64,000 nt of DNA from Streptomyces sp. NRRL F-525 (GCF_000716605.1 NZ_JNXE01000038.1:62001-126000); one strand, 5' to 3'; shown: positions 1 to 7,851, counted from the first letter of the stretch. The notes: generated by a model not told the origin, from the sequence alone. Program-made: numbers and translations.

Positions 1-760
1 CAGCTCGGGCGCAGATTTCCGCCTCGGCCGCGTACAGCCAAGCTGTGAGCCGCGGAGACTTCGCCTTCCCACCAAGACGCTGGGCATCTCGGACCAGCTG
101 TACCGCAGTCTCGGGACGCCCGGCGTCGCAGAGCACGAATGCCTGCTCGGCGGTGGCGTGCGCGAGATACATGGGCTCGTCGGCCTCTTGCGCAGCGCGC
201 TTGCCCAACTCGTAGTGGCGCCAGGCTCGTTCGACGGCTCCGACATCCAGAGCCTGCCAGGCTGCCAACGTTGCCGCGCCGGCCAGAGCCAGAGCGACCG
301 GGCGACGAGTCTCCGGGAGGACTGCGAAGGTGAGGGCTTCTTCCAACCGCGTCAGGTGGCCAGTCATCTGGTCGACCAGACTGGCGGCGCCCATCTGCCG
401 ATCGATGGTCCGGAGCAGCTCGGTTTGGTCCATGAACGTCTTGACCATGGTCAGGCTGACGTTCCGTGCCTCATCGATCCGAGATATCAGCTCGTCGTAC
501 CCGTCGGCCGCCGCGAACGCCGACGGTGACTTTGGCCGGCCCGTCAGTTCGTCATCTGTGATCCCCAGCAGGGCACGGAGAATCTTGGCGTAGCGGCTGG
601 AGATCGTACGCCGCTCGTTCTCCCATTCCGAGACGTACACCCGCAAACTCGCCGTGGAGGCGACAGTGAGCATGTGCTGACGCGCATGCCCCTCGATCTC
701 CCGCACAAGACGTTCTTGCGACCATTCCCGCGCCGTCCTTGCTGCCTTGAGTCCACTCAT
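1..760 (-). CDS. XRE-family HTH regulator of the integrative element (3' end outside window)
   Basis: An open frame runs from ATG at 760 leftwards off the window edge, giving 253 visible codons. An SD-like GGAGCG lies 11 nt before the ATG. Residues about 5-70 form a helix-turn-helix with a recognition-helix segment around VYVSEWENERR, where an XRE protein usually has a TVSRWENG-like sequence. The rest is alpha-helical and Ala/Leu-rich, ending in repeat-like helices reminiscent of TPR regulators. It is transcribed away from the transfer/replication genes and separated from them by three palindromes, so a repressor or activator of the element is the simplest reading. That role is inferred. The C-terminus cannot be judged. 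Confidence 0.8.
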   Translation of the reverse strand, partial: MSGLKAARTAREWSQERLVREIEGHARQHMLTVASTASLRVYVSEWENERRTISSRYAKILRALLGITDDELTGRPKSPSAFAAADGYDELISRIDEARNVSLTMVKTFMDQTELLRTIDRQMGAASLVDQMTGHLTRLEEALTFAVLPETRRPVALALAGAATLAAWQALDVGAVERAWRHYELGKRAAQEADEPMYLAHATAEQAFVLCDAGRPETAVQLVRDAQRLGGKAKSPRLTAWLYAAEAEICARA

Positions 761-828
761 CGCGTACTGCCGCTCCGGGTAGGGGTGTTGACCGTAACAG
801 CAGCATGCCTCACATCGGCGCAGGTCGG

Positions 829-859
829 CAGGGGTTAACCAGCCTGCTGTTAACCCCTG
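829..859. promoter_or_regulatory. 11-bp-arm inverted repeat upstream of the XRE gene
   Basis: CAGGGGTTAAC (829-839) and GTTAACCCCTG (849-859) are perfect reverse complements with a 9-bp spacer. The repeat lies about 70-100 bp upstream of the XRE start. It is a likely operator, probably autoregulatory, but no binding evidence can be read from sequence. Confidence 0.55.
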
Positions 860-941
860 TTGTCTACCGGCTTGTTGATGAGCGCGCTTTCCTAGAACTG
901 TCGCAGTCAGGCGAGTTGAAGCGCCGGACCAGCAACGATGC

Positions 942-990
942 TTGACATCTGGTGCGCACCAGATGCAACCTACTGGTGCGCACCAGTAGG
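942..990 (+). promoter_or_regulatory. Promoter with two tandem perfect palindromes (operators)
   Basis: A -35-like TTGACA (942-947) overlaps the palindrome CATCTGGTGCGCACCAGATG (946-965). A second palindrome, core CTACTGGTGCGCACCAGTAG, spans 969-990. Both share TGGTGCGCACCA and their centres are 24 bp apart. No strong -10 is evident at the usual distance. The position 106 bp upstream of the first gene of the transfer/replication operon makes this the likely switch of the element. Confidence 0.65.
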
Positions 991-1095
991 AAGCGTGAAC
1001 ACTCCGCGGCTTTGCTGCGGCATCCATCGACATTCGGGAGCGGCGACCAACCGCCAAGCAAGTACGTCGCTCCCGCCCCTGAAGGGACTCCCATA

Positions 1096-1449
1096 ATGCG
1101 TCAGATTCCCGTCGACACGTCCGCCGCGACTGTGATGGTTGCCAAGACTCCGCAGCCCAAGGTCAAGGACCGCCGAACCGGTGAGATCGCCGTGGACAAG
1201 GACGGCGTCACGCTGATGACCGTGGAGGTCATGTTCTCCACGCCGGACGAGGTAGAGATCCTCAAGCTCGCCGTGCCGCAGCCCGGCGTCTCCGAGGAGC
1301 TGACCATGGGCACCCCGGTGGCCTTGACCGGCCTCGTCGCCTCGGCGTGGGAGAACGAGTTCAACGGCCAGAAGCGGCACGGCATCGCCTTCCGCGCCGT
1401 GGCCGTGACCTCGCTCGTCGCTGCGGCTTCGCAGGCTGAGGCTGCCTGA
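1096..1449 (+). CDS. SCO3933-family small regulatory protein of the AICE
   Basis: This 117-aa protein is the first gene after the operator cluster. ATG at 1096 is chosen over the in-frame ATG at 952 because 952 lies inside the palindromes and 1096 follows a GAAGGGA ribosome site. The sequence is a small beta-rich domain with an Ala-rich tail and no membrane segment. Proteins of this size directly before an FtsK-like gene are annotated in other Streptomyces AICEs as SCO3933-family regulators (recalled, not searched). Its biochemical role is unknown. It lies 14 bp upstream of the translocase gene. Confidence 0.6.
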   Translation: MRQIPVDTSAATVMVAKTPQPKVKDRRTGEIAVDKDGVTLMTVEVMFSTPDEVEILKLAVPQPGVSEELTMGTPVALTGLVASAWENEFNGQKRHGIAFRAVAVTSLVAAASQAEAA

Positions 1450-1463
1450 TCACGACCTGGTTC

Positions 1464-2807
1464 ATGGTCGCTCTGGTGCTGGTCGTCGCTGCCGCAGGTC
1501 TCCTGCGGTGGCGGCGCCCCGCCTGGTACTGGCTGACCTTCGGGGTCACCCTCGCCACCCTGCGGGTCCTGCTCCGCTACGCCTCCGTCATGGACGCTTG
1601 CGGCCTCACGGTCCCGCCCTCCCGCTGGCGCCTGGCCCTGGCCCGAATCGCCAACCGGCCCGTGCCCGAATCCCGTCCACCGCGCATCCTTCGACTGCGC
1701 CCGACCCGCACCGGCCTGGTGCTGCGGCTGAAGCTCCGTCCCGGACAGGACGCCTTCGACGTCGCGGCGGCCTCCGACCGGCTGCGCCACTCCTTCGGCC
1801 TGTACGGCGTCACCTCGCGTGAGTTGCGCTCGGGGGTCGTCGAGGTGCGGATGACGGGCTACGACGTCCTCAAGCGGGTGCAGATGCCTGCCCGGACCGA
1901 GACGCGCCCGATGCGGGTCCCGGTCGCCCTGCGCGAGGACGGCGCGGTGCACTACCGCGACTACCGGGCCGTACCGCACGGGCTCACCTTGGGCGCCACG
2001 GAGTCCGGGAAGTCCGTCTATCAGCGCAACTTGGTCGCCGGGCTGGCCCCGCTGGATGTCGCCTTGGTGGGCATCGACTGCAAGCAGGGAGTCGAACTCT
2101 TCCCGCTGGCACGCCGGTTCTCCGCGCTCGCCGACAACCCGGACACCGCCCTCAACCTGCTGGAAGCGCTCGTCACGCACATGGAGGGCGTCTATCAGCT
2201 GATCCGGGCCAACCAGCGGATCACCGTCGACGTGCCGGACGCGGAGATCGCCGCCGACATCTGGGACTTGCCCGCCGATGTGCGCCCGGTGCCGGTCGTG
2301 GTCCTGGTCGACGAGGTGGCCGAACTCGCCCTGTTCGCCACCAAGGACGAGGAGAAGCGGCGCGACCGGATCATCACCGCCCTTGTCCGCCTGGCCCAAC
2401 TCGGCCGTGCCGCCGGCATCTACCTGGAGATCTGCGGGCAGCGCTTCGGCTCCGAACTCGGCAAGGGCATCACGATGCTCCGCGCCCAGCTCACCGGCCG
2501 CACCGCACACCGCGTCAACGACGAAGCCTCCGCCAACATGGCCTTCGGGGACATCTCCCCGGACGCAGTCCTCGCCGCCATCCAGATCCCCACCGACACC
2601 CCCGGCATCGCCGTCACCGGTGACTCTTCCGGCGGCTGGGCCCGTATCCGCGCCCCGCACACCTCGCTGCGTGAGGCCGTGAACATCTGCAACAGGAACG
2701 CCGAGCGCACCCCGGACCTGCCCGCCCTGGCGGCTTTCCGCCCCGCGGTCGCCCCGTTGCCCTCGGCCCGGGTGCCGCTGTCCAAGACAGCCCCCGCCAC
2801 TGCCTGA
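1464..2807 (+). CDS. FtsK/SpoIIIE-type DNA translocase (TraB/TraSA-like transfer protein)
   Basis: This 447-aa protein has two N-terminal hydrophobic stretches (about 2-16 and 22-38) and then an FtsK-type ATPase. The Walker A is GATESGKS (177-184), with Glu where FtsK often has Gly, and the Walker B is VVVLVDE (278-284). In this plasmid family a single FtsK-like protein moves double-stranded DNA between mycelial cells, so this is the conjugation motor. The C-terminal gamma-like part is short, as in TraSA/TraB. ATG 1464 was chosen as the first plausible start; no GTG precedes it. It is co-transcribed with the following spread genes. Confidence 0.9.
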   Translation: MVALVLVVAAAGLLRWRRPAWYWLTFGVTLATLRVLLRYASVMDACGLTVPPSRWRLALARIANRPVPESRPPRILRLRPTRTGLVLRLKLRPGQDAFDVAAASDRLRHSFGLYGVTSRELRSGVVEVRMTGYDVLKRVQMPARTETRPMRVPVALREDGAVHYRDYRAVPHGLTLGATESGKSVYQRNLVAGLAPLDVALVGIDCKQGVELFPLARRFSALADNPDTALNLLEALVTHMEGVYQLIRANQRITVDVPDAEIAADIWDLPADVRPVPVVVLVDEVAELALFATKDEEKRRDRIITALVRLAQLGRAAGIYLEICGQRFGSELGKGITMLRAQLTGRTAHRVNDEASANMAFGDISPDAVLAAIQIPTDTPGIAVTGDSSGGWARIRAPHTSLREAVNICNRNAERTPDLPALAAFRPAVAPLPSARVPLSKTAPATA

Positions 2808-2826
2808 GCCTCTCTCGCTCCCCGGT

Positions 2827-2847
2827 CGGCGCGACCGCATCGCGCCG
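2827..2847 (+). terminator. Short hairpin after the translocase gene
   Basis: CGGCGCGA (2827-2834) and TCGCGCCG (2840-2847) pair with a 5-nt loop, 20 bp past the tra stop. No T-run follows, so attenuation or mRNA protection is as likely as termination. Confidence 0.4.
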
Positions 2848-2888
2848 GGTCCCTACCCGCCCCATGCCTGCTGAAGGGAGAGCACGTC

Positions 2889-3092
2889 ATGTGCCCCGAC
2901 TGCGAGGACTTCGCCCGCACCGTGCTCCTGCTGGGTCAACTCGCCCTCTACGCCGACGAGTTCGGCGCTGACCATGACTTCGTCGAATCGGTGGCCCCGT
3001 CCCTCGCCGCGTCATTGCCTGAGCCGCTGCTCGGTACTTTCCCGCCCGACTACGACCCCACCGACGGCACCGACCACCCCGGCGGCTGGTGA
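2889..3092 (+). CDS. Small acidic AICE protein, function unknown
   Basis: A 67-aa acidic protein begins with a CPDC motif, followed by a Leu-rich helix and a Pro/Asp-rich tail. A good AAGGGAG site lies 9-15 nt before the ATG. Its stop overlaps the start of the DUF2637 gene (TGATG), which indicates translational coupling. I do not recognise a family. Small proteins at this position in AICEs are usually transfer/spread accessories. Confidence 0.6.
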   Translation: MCPDCEDFARTVLLLGQLALYADEFGADHDFVESVAPSLAASLPEPLLGTFPPDYDPTDGTDHPGGW

Positions 3093-3781
3093 TGGCCCGC
3101 CCCGCGTTCCGCGTGGACGCCGTCCTCGTCCAAGCCGTCATCGCCGGGGCCCTGTCCTTCGCCCACCTGCACGACCTCGCCGCCGCTGCCGGGCAAGACG
3201 GCTGGAAAGCGTGGGCCTACCCGATCAGCGTTGATCTGCTCCTCGTCGCCTCTTGGCGGCGGCTGCGCTCGAACGGCCCGTCCCGGCTGGCCTGGTGCTG
3301 GTTCCTGATTGCGCTGGTGGCTTCCCTCGGGGCCAACGTCTCCACCGCCGGACTCCTCGACCTCCACCACGTACCGGCCTGGCTGAGCATCCTCGTCGCC
3401 GCCTGGCCTGCCCTGGCCTTCATGGGCGGCACGCTCCTCGCCCATTCCACTGGCGACCACCCGGCGCCCGAAGTGCCGGCCACCCCAGTTGAACCCGAGC
3501 CGGTCGCCTCGCCCGAGCCGGAATCCATCCCGGCCGCGCTGGACGAGACCAAGGACACCCCCGCACCCCCGCCTGCCGAACCCGTCCCAGCGGCGAAACC
3601 GGCCACGGCTGCGCCTGCTGCCCTAGCTGTGCCAGTCCCGGCCGCGCTGGTCGACCACGCCCGCAAGGTCGCCGCCGACCACCGTGCCCGGACCGGATCG
3701 CCGATCGACACCGACACCCTGCGCGCCCGACTCGGCGTCCCGCCCCAACTCGCGCACGCCATCGCCGCCCAGCTCGCCTGA
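3092..3781 (+). CDS. DUF2637 membrane protein (plasmid spread protein-like)
   Basis: The protein has 229 aa from ATG 3092, or one more residue from the GTG at 3089. The N-terminal half has hydrophobic segments (about 10-28, 45-55, 65-80 and 90-110), matching DUF2637 proteins of Streptomyces plasmids. The middle (about 115-185) is a Pro/Ala/Glu linker, and the last 40 residues form a small helical domain that could bind DNA. It starts inside the stop codon of the previous gene. SpdB-like proteins help a transferred element spread within the recipient mycelium. That role is inferred from position and topology. Confidence 0.7.
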   Translation: MARPAFRVDAVLVQAVIAGALSFAHLHDLAAAAGQDGWKAWAYPISVDLLLVASWRRLRSNGPSRLAWCWFLIALVASLGANVSTAGLLDLHHVPAWLSILVAAWPALAFMGGTLLAHSTGDHPAPEVPATPVEPEPVASPEPESIPAALDETKDTPAPPPAEPVPAAKPATAAPAALAVPVPAALVDHARKVAADHRARTGSPIDTDTLRARLGVPPQLAHAIAAQLA

Positions 3782-3802
3782 ACCCGGAAGGAAGCACAAC
3801 CG

Positions 3803-3997
3803 ATGACTCGTGACCCCGCTGATCTGACAGTGGCCGACTACCTCGGCGGTGCCCGCGAGATGACTGCCGCCGATCGGCCCTACCTGGCCCACCTGCTCGC
3901 CGAGGAAGCCGCCCGGCGCACCGCCGACCCGGCCACTGCCGCTGGTATCCGCGCCAGCTTCCCCGACCCGGTGACCACCCGAACGGAGAGCGACTGA
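3803..3997 (+). CDS. Small AICE protein, function unknown
   Basis: A 64-aa, Ala/Asp-rich, helical protein with no membrane segment or metal motif. A GGAAGGA site lies upstream, and its TGA is one base before the next ATG (3999). I do not recognise the family. The tight packing in the spread-gene block argues that it is real. Confidence 0.55.
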   Translation: MTRDPADLTVADYLGGAREMTAADRPYLAHLLAEEAARRTADPATAAGIRASFPDPVTTRTESD

Positions 3998-3998
3998 C

Positions 3999-4190
3999 AT
4001 GCCTGCCCGCGACCACTTCCACTCCGTTATGCGCATCGGACCCGTGCAGATCGGCACCCACCGCGACCGTAACGGCCACACCAAGCATGCCGCGGTGTGC
4101 ACCAACGACAGCTGCGGCTGGTCCTCCGACTACACGAGCCAGAGTGCCGCTCAGCTCGCCGCCCGCACCCACCGCTGCCGCATCGGCTAG
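3999..4190 (+). CDS. Mobile element transfer protein (Spd-like, small)
   Basis: A 63-aa basic protein with a pair of cysteines (CTNDSC, about 31-36), a later Cys near the C-terminus, and several His residues, so a small metal-binding fold is possible. Proteins of this size and pattern directly before the hydrophobic spread genes are annotated in many AICEs as mobile element transfer proteins (family recalled). It lies 13 bp before the next gene. Confidence 0.6.
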   Translation: MPARDHFHSVMRIGPVQIGTHRDRNGHTKHAAVCTNDSCGWSSDYTSQSAAQLAARTHRCRIG

Positions 4191-4203
4191 GAGGCCACCA
4201 CCC

Positions 4204-4359
4204 ATGGACGTCCCCCTCTGGTTCGCCCTCGCCGTCGTCGGCTATCTCGGCTGCAAGCTCTTCCGCCCGCCGCTCTGGCTGGTCCTGGTGCTGCTCCTGG
4301 GCGGCTACCTCATCGCAGACAGCATCCTCGCCCCGGTCATCGCCATCGTCGTCAAGTAA
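4204..4359 (+). CDS. Very small two-helix membrane spread protein
   Basis: ATG 4204 gives 51 aa. Nearly the whole protein is hydrophobic: one segment at about 4-17, a KLFRPP turn, and a second at about 23-48. The start follows a GGAGG at 4190-4194. Tiny membrane proteins of this form belong to the pSAM2-type spread set that supports intramycelial transfer. An in-frame ATG further upstream overlaps the previous gene and was not used. Confidence 0.65.
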   Translation: MDVPLWFALAVVGYLGCKLFRPPLWLVLVLLLGGYLIADSILAPVIAIVVK

Positions 4360-4384
4360 CCCGCCCTAGAAGGGAGTTCCGCCG

Positions 4385-4711
4385 ATGTTCCACCCGAAGA
4401 TCCCGACCATGCCTCAGCCGACCGGGCTCGTCACCCCGCTCGCCGTCGTCGAGCCGAGCGCCGTCATTCCTCAGCAGGTCATTACCCCCGCGCCGTTCGC
4501 CCCGGTCCCGGCTGTGGTGTCCGCCCGGCCGACCGTCCAGCTCACCCCCGGCGCCGTCGTCGCCCTGGTCGGCGGTGGCGCGGCCGTGGTCCTGGTCGTT
4601 GGCGCGGTTCTGGTCTCGATGCTCCTCGCGGTCGCCGTCACCGGCGCCTCGGTCGCCATCTGCGCCCTGGTCGTCCGCTCGCTCATCACCAGCGAAGCCA
4701 AGCGGCACTGA
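4385..4711 (+). CDS. SpdD-like spread protein
   Basis: The protein has 108 aa. Residues 1-50 are Pro/Val-rich and soluble, and residues about 56-100 form one long or two short membrane helices (Gly/Val/Ala-rich), ending in a basic RSLITSEAKRH tail. The Pro-rich head with a hydrophobic tail matches SpdD-type proteins of Streptomyces plasmids. It is preceded by AAGGGAG and followed by a strong hairpin that seems to close the transfer/spread block. Confidence 0.65.
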   Translation: MFHPKIPTMPQPTGLVTPLAVVEPSAVIPQQVITPAPFAPVPAVVSARPTVQLTPGAVVALVGGGAAVVLVVGAVLVSMLLAVAVTGASVAICALVVRSLITSEAKRH

Positions 4712-4713
4712 CC

Positions 4714-4759
4714 GGCTCCCGGGCGGCCTCAACCGCCAAGCATCCGCCGCCCGGGAGCC
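4714..4759 (+). terminator. Strong hairpin between spread genes and replication genes
   Basis: GGCTCCCGGGCGGC (4714-4727) pairs perfectly with GCCGCCCGGGAGCC (4746-4759), an 18-nt loop. It begins 3 bp after the SpdD-like stop. There is no T-run. It is a likely terminator or attenuator separating the transfer and replication segments. Confidence 0.6.
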
Positions 4760-4799
4760 CTGCCCCTGCCGAACCCGAAGACCCGGAGGAACCACCAGC

Positions 4800-5000
4800 A
4801 TGACGCACGACCACACTCCGTCGCCCCGGATATGCCCCAATTGCGACGGCTTCGCATCCACCGCCATCACCCTCGGGGGCCGCAACGCCCGCGGTCACCT
4901 GCGCACGATCACCGCGCACTGCCCGGCCTGCCAGGGCACTGGCACCACCTACCACAGCACTCGTCGCACCCGCAGCAACCGGGAGGGCGCCCGTGCCTGA
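4800..5000 (+). CDS. Small zinc-ribbon-like AICE protein
   Basis: ATG 4800 gives 66 aa with two CxxC pairs (CPNC and CPAC, about 30 residues apart), the layout of a small zinc ribbon. The tail is Arg/Ser-rich. It follows GGAGGAA and overlaps the GTG start of the rep gene by 8 bp, so translation of the two is probably coupled. I do not recognise a family. A link with replication is inferred only from the overlap. Confidence 0.6.
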   Translation: MTHDHTPSPRICPNCDGFASTAITLGGRNARGHLRTITAHCPACQGTGTTYHSTRRTRSNREGARA

Positions 5001-6366
5001 CCTGCTGCGCGACCCGGTCACCCTCGGCGACCTGCTGAGGGTGGCTTCGGCCGACGACTACGACCGCTGGCACGAACAGATCCGCCGCACCGGCGGCTGC
5101 GCCGACCCCATCCACCTCACCGGCTGGACGATCACCAAGGACAGGACGACCGGTGAAACCCTGCACCACTACTCCACCGATACCGAGCCCGGCCGACGGC
5201 TCCGCCTCGCATGCGGCAACCGCCGCGCCTCCCGCTGCCCCTCCTGCGCCTGGACCTATGCGGGTGACACCTACCACCTCATCCGCGCCGGACTCGCAGG
5301 AGACGACCGCCGCGACATCCCCGCCACCGTCCGCGATCACCCCCGCGTCTTCGCCACCCTCACCGCCCCTTCCTTCGGCGCCGTCCACAACCGTCCCGAC
5401 ACCGGGCGCTGCCGCTGCGGCACCCTCCACCTGGCCAACGACCCTGCACTCGGCAACGCCCTCGACCCGGCCACCTACGACTACGAGAGCGCCGTCCTCT
5501 TCAACAATCACGCCGGACAGCTCTGGCAGCGCTTTACCAACCGCCTGCGCCGAGAGATCGCCGCCCGCGCCGGCATGTCGCAGCGCGAACTGAAGGAAGC
5601 CGCCCGCGTCTCCTACGGCAAGGTGGCCGAGTTCCAGAAGCGCGGCGCCCTGCACTTCCACGCCGTCATCCGTGTCGACGGACCGGAAGGACCGGACACC
5701 CCACCCCCGGCCTGGGCCACCGTGCAGTTGCTCGACGACGCGATCCGGGCTGCCACCTCGCACTCCTACACATCGGTCTCCGTCCCGGCCGCCGAGGATG
5801 AGCCCGCCCGTACCTTCCGCTGGGGCACCCAGCTCGACATCCGCCCCGTGAAGGCGTTCGGCGACGGCTCCGACATCACCGAGCAGGCGGTTGCCTCCTA
5901 CGTCGCCAAGTACGCCACCAAAGCCGCTGAGAACACCGGCACCCTCGATCGCCGTATCGGCGAACTCTCCGAACTCGACCGCCACGACCTCCCCGAGCAC
6001 ACCCGCCGTCTCATCGAGGCCTGCAAGCGGCTCGATCCGCTCTACCCCGACCGCCGCCTCTGGGCCTGGGCGCACATGCTCGGCTTCCGCGGCCACTTCT
6101 CCTCCAAGTCCCGCCGCTACTCCACCACCCTCGGTGAACTCCGCCAGGTACGCGCAGACTTCCGTGCAGCCCAGGAACACGCAGCCCTCGGCCTCGACGA
6201 CCGCGAGCCGGACACTGTCCTCGTCCTCGCCGACTGGCAGTACGGCGGCCACGGCCACACCCCGGGCGAATCCGCTCTCGCCGCCACCATCGCCCGTGAC
6301 CTCCAGCACAACCGCGAAACCGCCCGCGAGGCACTCGCAGCGCTGGCTGACGAGGGGGAGTGGTGA
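4993..6366 (+). CDS. Replication initiator protein, RepSA-like (HUH rolling-circle type)
   Basis: The protein has 457 aa from GTG 4993. Rolling-circle motifs are visible. Motif I is FATLTAPSFGAVH (120-132), the metal-binding HUH-type HFHAVIR is at 221-227, and a tyrosine motif YVAKYATK is at 303-310, with Tyr303 or Tyr307 as candidate nicking residue. Cysteine pairs at 82/85 and 140/142 suggest a zinc-binding insert. pSAM2 RepSA drives excised-state replication of such elements. It is followed directly by xis and int (stop 6366, next ATG 6369). Confidence 0.9.
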   Translation: MPDLLRDPVTLGDLLRVASADDYDRWHEQIRRTGGCADPIHLTGWTITKDRTTGETLHHYSTDTEPGRRLRLACGNRRASRCPSCAWTYAGDTYHLIRAGLAGDDRRDIPATVRDHPRVFATLTAPSFGAVHNRPDTGRCRCGTLHLANDPALGNALDPATYDYESAVLFNNHAGQLWQRFTNRLRREIAARAGMSQRELKEAARVSYGKVAEFQKRGALHFHAVIRVDGPEGPDTPPPAWATVQLLDDAIRAATSHSYTSVSVPAAEDEPARTFRWGTQLDIRPVKAFGDGSDITEQAVASYVAKYATKAAENTGTLDRRIGELSELDRHDLPEHTRRLIEACKRLDPLYPDRRLWAWAHMLGFRGHFSSKSRRYSTTLGELRQVRADFRAAQEHAALGLDDREPDTVLVLADWQYGGHGHTPGESALAATIARDLQHNRETAREALAALADEGEW

Positions 6367-6368
6367 CG

Positions 6369-6578
6369 ATGGAACGACTCCTCACCGTCGACCAGGTCGC
6401 CGAGCAACTCGGCACCGGTGTCCGCTTTCCTCGCCGTCTCATCGAGGAGCGCCGCATCACCTTCGTCAAGGTCGGTCGACACGTCCGCATCCCTGAGAGC
6501 GCTGTGGAGGACTTCGTGAGCGCGAACACCGTGGAGCCGATCGTCCTGCGGCCCACCGGTTTCAGGAGGGCTGCCTGA
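6369..6578 (+). CDS. xis: Excisionase, AlpA/MerR-type winged helix
   Basis: ATG 6369 gives 69 aa, preferred over GTGs at 6360/6363 that overlap the rep stop. The N-terminal half (LTVDQVAEQLGTG...FVKVGRHVRIPESAVEDFV) is the winged-helix DNA-binding domain of the excisionase family. It should bend DNA at the attachment sites and favour excision by Int. Its TGA shares a base with the int ATG (TGATG), which is the usual coupling of xis and int in AICEs. Confidence 0.88.
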   Translation: MERLLTVDQVAEQLGTGVRFPRRLIEERRITFVKVGRHVRIPESAVEDFVSANTVEPIVLRPTGFRRAA

Positions 6579-7756
6579 TGGCGGGCAAGCGCAAGTCCCG
6601 TCGGAACTTCGGCCGCGTCCGCAAGCTGCCGTCCGGCCGGTTCCAAGCTCGCTACCCGGGTCCTGACGGTCTGCTGCGTCCGGCGGACCGGACCTTCGCG
6701 ACCGCGACCGACGCTGACCGCTGGCTCATGCGGAAGCGCATCGAGATCGAAGAGGGGCGCTGGCTCGATCCGGCCGAGGGGCAGACGACCGTACGCGACT
6801 GGTCGGCTCGTTGGCTCGCCGCCGTCTCTCCCCAGCTGAAGCACAAGACGCAGGCGACGTACCGGTCCCTGATCAACTCGCTGATTGTTCCGGCACTCGG
6901 TGATCAGGAGCTGTCCAACCTCCGGCCGATCACGGTTGCCGAGTGGGTCGGTGGCATGAGGACCAAAGGGCTCAGCGCGTCCCGGATCAGGCAGGCATAC
7001 CGGGTCCTGTCGCAGATCATGCGGTCGGCCGTCGACAACGACATGATCCCCCAGACACCGTGCCGGGGCGTGAAGTTGCCGAGGATGCCACAGACCGAAC
7101 CGCACATCCTGACTCCGCTCGAAGCCTCGCGGATGGTCCGGAGCGCGGCCAAGCCGCATGACCTGCTGATCGCCCTCCTCGCATACGCAGGCCTGCGGGT
7201 CGGTGAAGCGTTCGCCCTGAGGCGGGGGGACATCGACGTCTCCGGCGGCCTGGTGATGGTTGACGAGAACCTGGCGGAGGCCAACGGCGCCTTGGTCTTC
7301 GACACCCCCAAGTCCCATCAGAAGCGGGTCCTGAGGATCGGTTCCTCGCTGGCGAAGCGACTCGGCCGGCACCTGGAGACACTGCCCGGCGGGGAAGACG
7401 CGCTTCTCTTCGTGACGCCAGGCGGTAAGCCTCTGCGCTACAACCAGTGGCGCAAGGCGTACTTCGACCCTGCGGTTGCGGCGGCCGGACTGACCGACGT
7501 GACCCCGCACGATCTCCGGGCCTCACACGGAACATGGGTCGCCGACCAGTACGGTGTGATGACCGCCGCTCACCGGCTCGGCCACTCGAACGCGAGCGTC
7601 ACCACGAGGCACTACGCCCGGCCGGTCGCCGGTCGCGACGATCAGGTCGCGGAAGCGGCTGACTCCTGGCTCGACGGGCATGACGACGACCAAGGGGCAC
7701 GTAGCGGGCACGAAGACGATGACGACGGCTCAGCAGGCGTGCTAATACCCGTCTGA
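6578..7756 (+). CDS. int: Tyrosine site-specific integrase of the AICE
   Basis: This 392-aa recombinase has an N-terminal arm-type DNA-binding region (about 10-65), a SAM-like core-binding domain (about 70-165) and the catalytic domain. All active-site residues are present: Arg207 (GLRVGE), Lys245 (TPKSHQK), His311-x-x-Arg314 (HDLR), His336 (RLGH) and Tyr346 (TRHYAR). The gene ends 37 bp before the tRNA-Ser remnant, the normal position of int next to attP-derived sequence. The last 35 residues are acidic, low-complexity sequence. Confidence 0.95.
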   Translation: MAGKRKSRRNFGRVRKLPSGRFQARYPGPDGLLRPADRTFATATDADRWLMRKRIEIEEGRWLDPAEGQTTVRDWSARWLAAVSPQLKHKTQATYRSLINSLIVPALGDQELSNLRPITVAEWVGGMRTKGLSASRIRQAYRVLSQIMRSAVDNDMIPQTPCRGVKLPRMPQTEPHILTPLEASRMVRSAAKPHDLLIALLAYAGLRVGEAFALRRGDIDVSGGLVMVDENLAEANGALVFDTPKSHQKRVLRIGSSLAKRLGRHLETLPGGEDALLFVTPGGKPLRYNQWRKAYFDPAVAAAGLTDVTPHDLRASHGTWVADQYGVMTAAHRLGHSNASVTTRHYARPVAGRDDQVAEAADSWLDGHDDDQGARSGHEDDDDGSAGVLIPV

Positions 7757-7793
7757 CCTGCATGGGAGGCCCTGGCGCCCTTGATCGCCAAAA

Positions 7794-7851
7794 GGTCTTG
7801 AAAACCGTCGTGGCAGCGATGTCACCGTGGGTTCAAATCCCACACCCACCG
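7794..7851 (+). other. attR: displaced 3' end of tRNA-Ser(UGA)
   Basis: The segment reproduces the 3' part of a class II tRNA-Ser. It has the anticodon loop CTTGAAA (anticodon UGA), a long variable arm (GTGGC/GTCAC, with one G-U pair), a T-arm GTGGG-TTCAAAT-CCCAC (7827-7843), the acceptor strand ACCCACC (7844-7850) and the discriminator G. The expected 5' strand GGTGGGT and a D-arm are absent upstream, and the anticodon stem breaks at its second base pair (AAGGT versus ACCGT). This is the scar left when an element inserts in a tRNA 3' end. The intact tRNA should be at the left end, outside the window. Confidence 0.85.

Noticed and set aside
952..1095. N-terminal 48-residue extension of the SCO3933-like protein
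   Set aside because: The start lies in the operator palindromes and the extra sequence is Arg/Ser-rich without ribosome site.
1101..2840. 579-aa minus-strand open frame over the translocase gene
   Set aside because: Gly/Asp/Arg-rich shadow of the FtsK-like gene, which has Walker A and B motifs on the plus strand.
7764..7851. A complete tRNA-Ser gene next to int
   Set aside because: No 5' acceptor strand complementary to ACCCACC, no D-arm, and a mismatch in the anticodon stem. It is only the 3' remnant.
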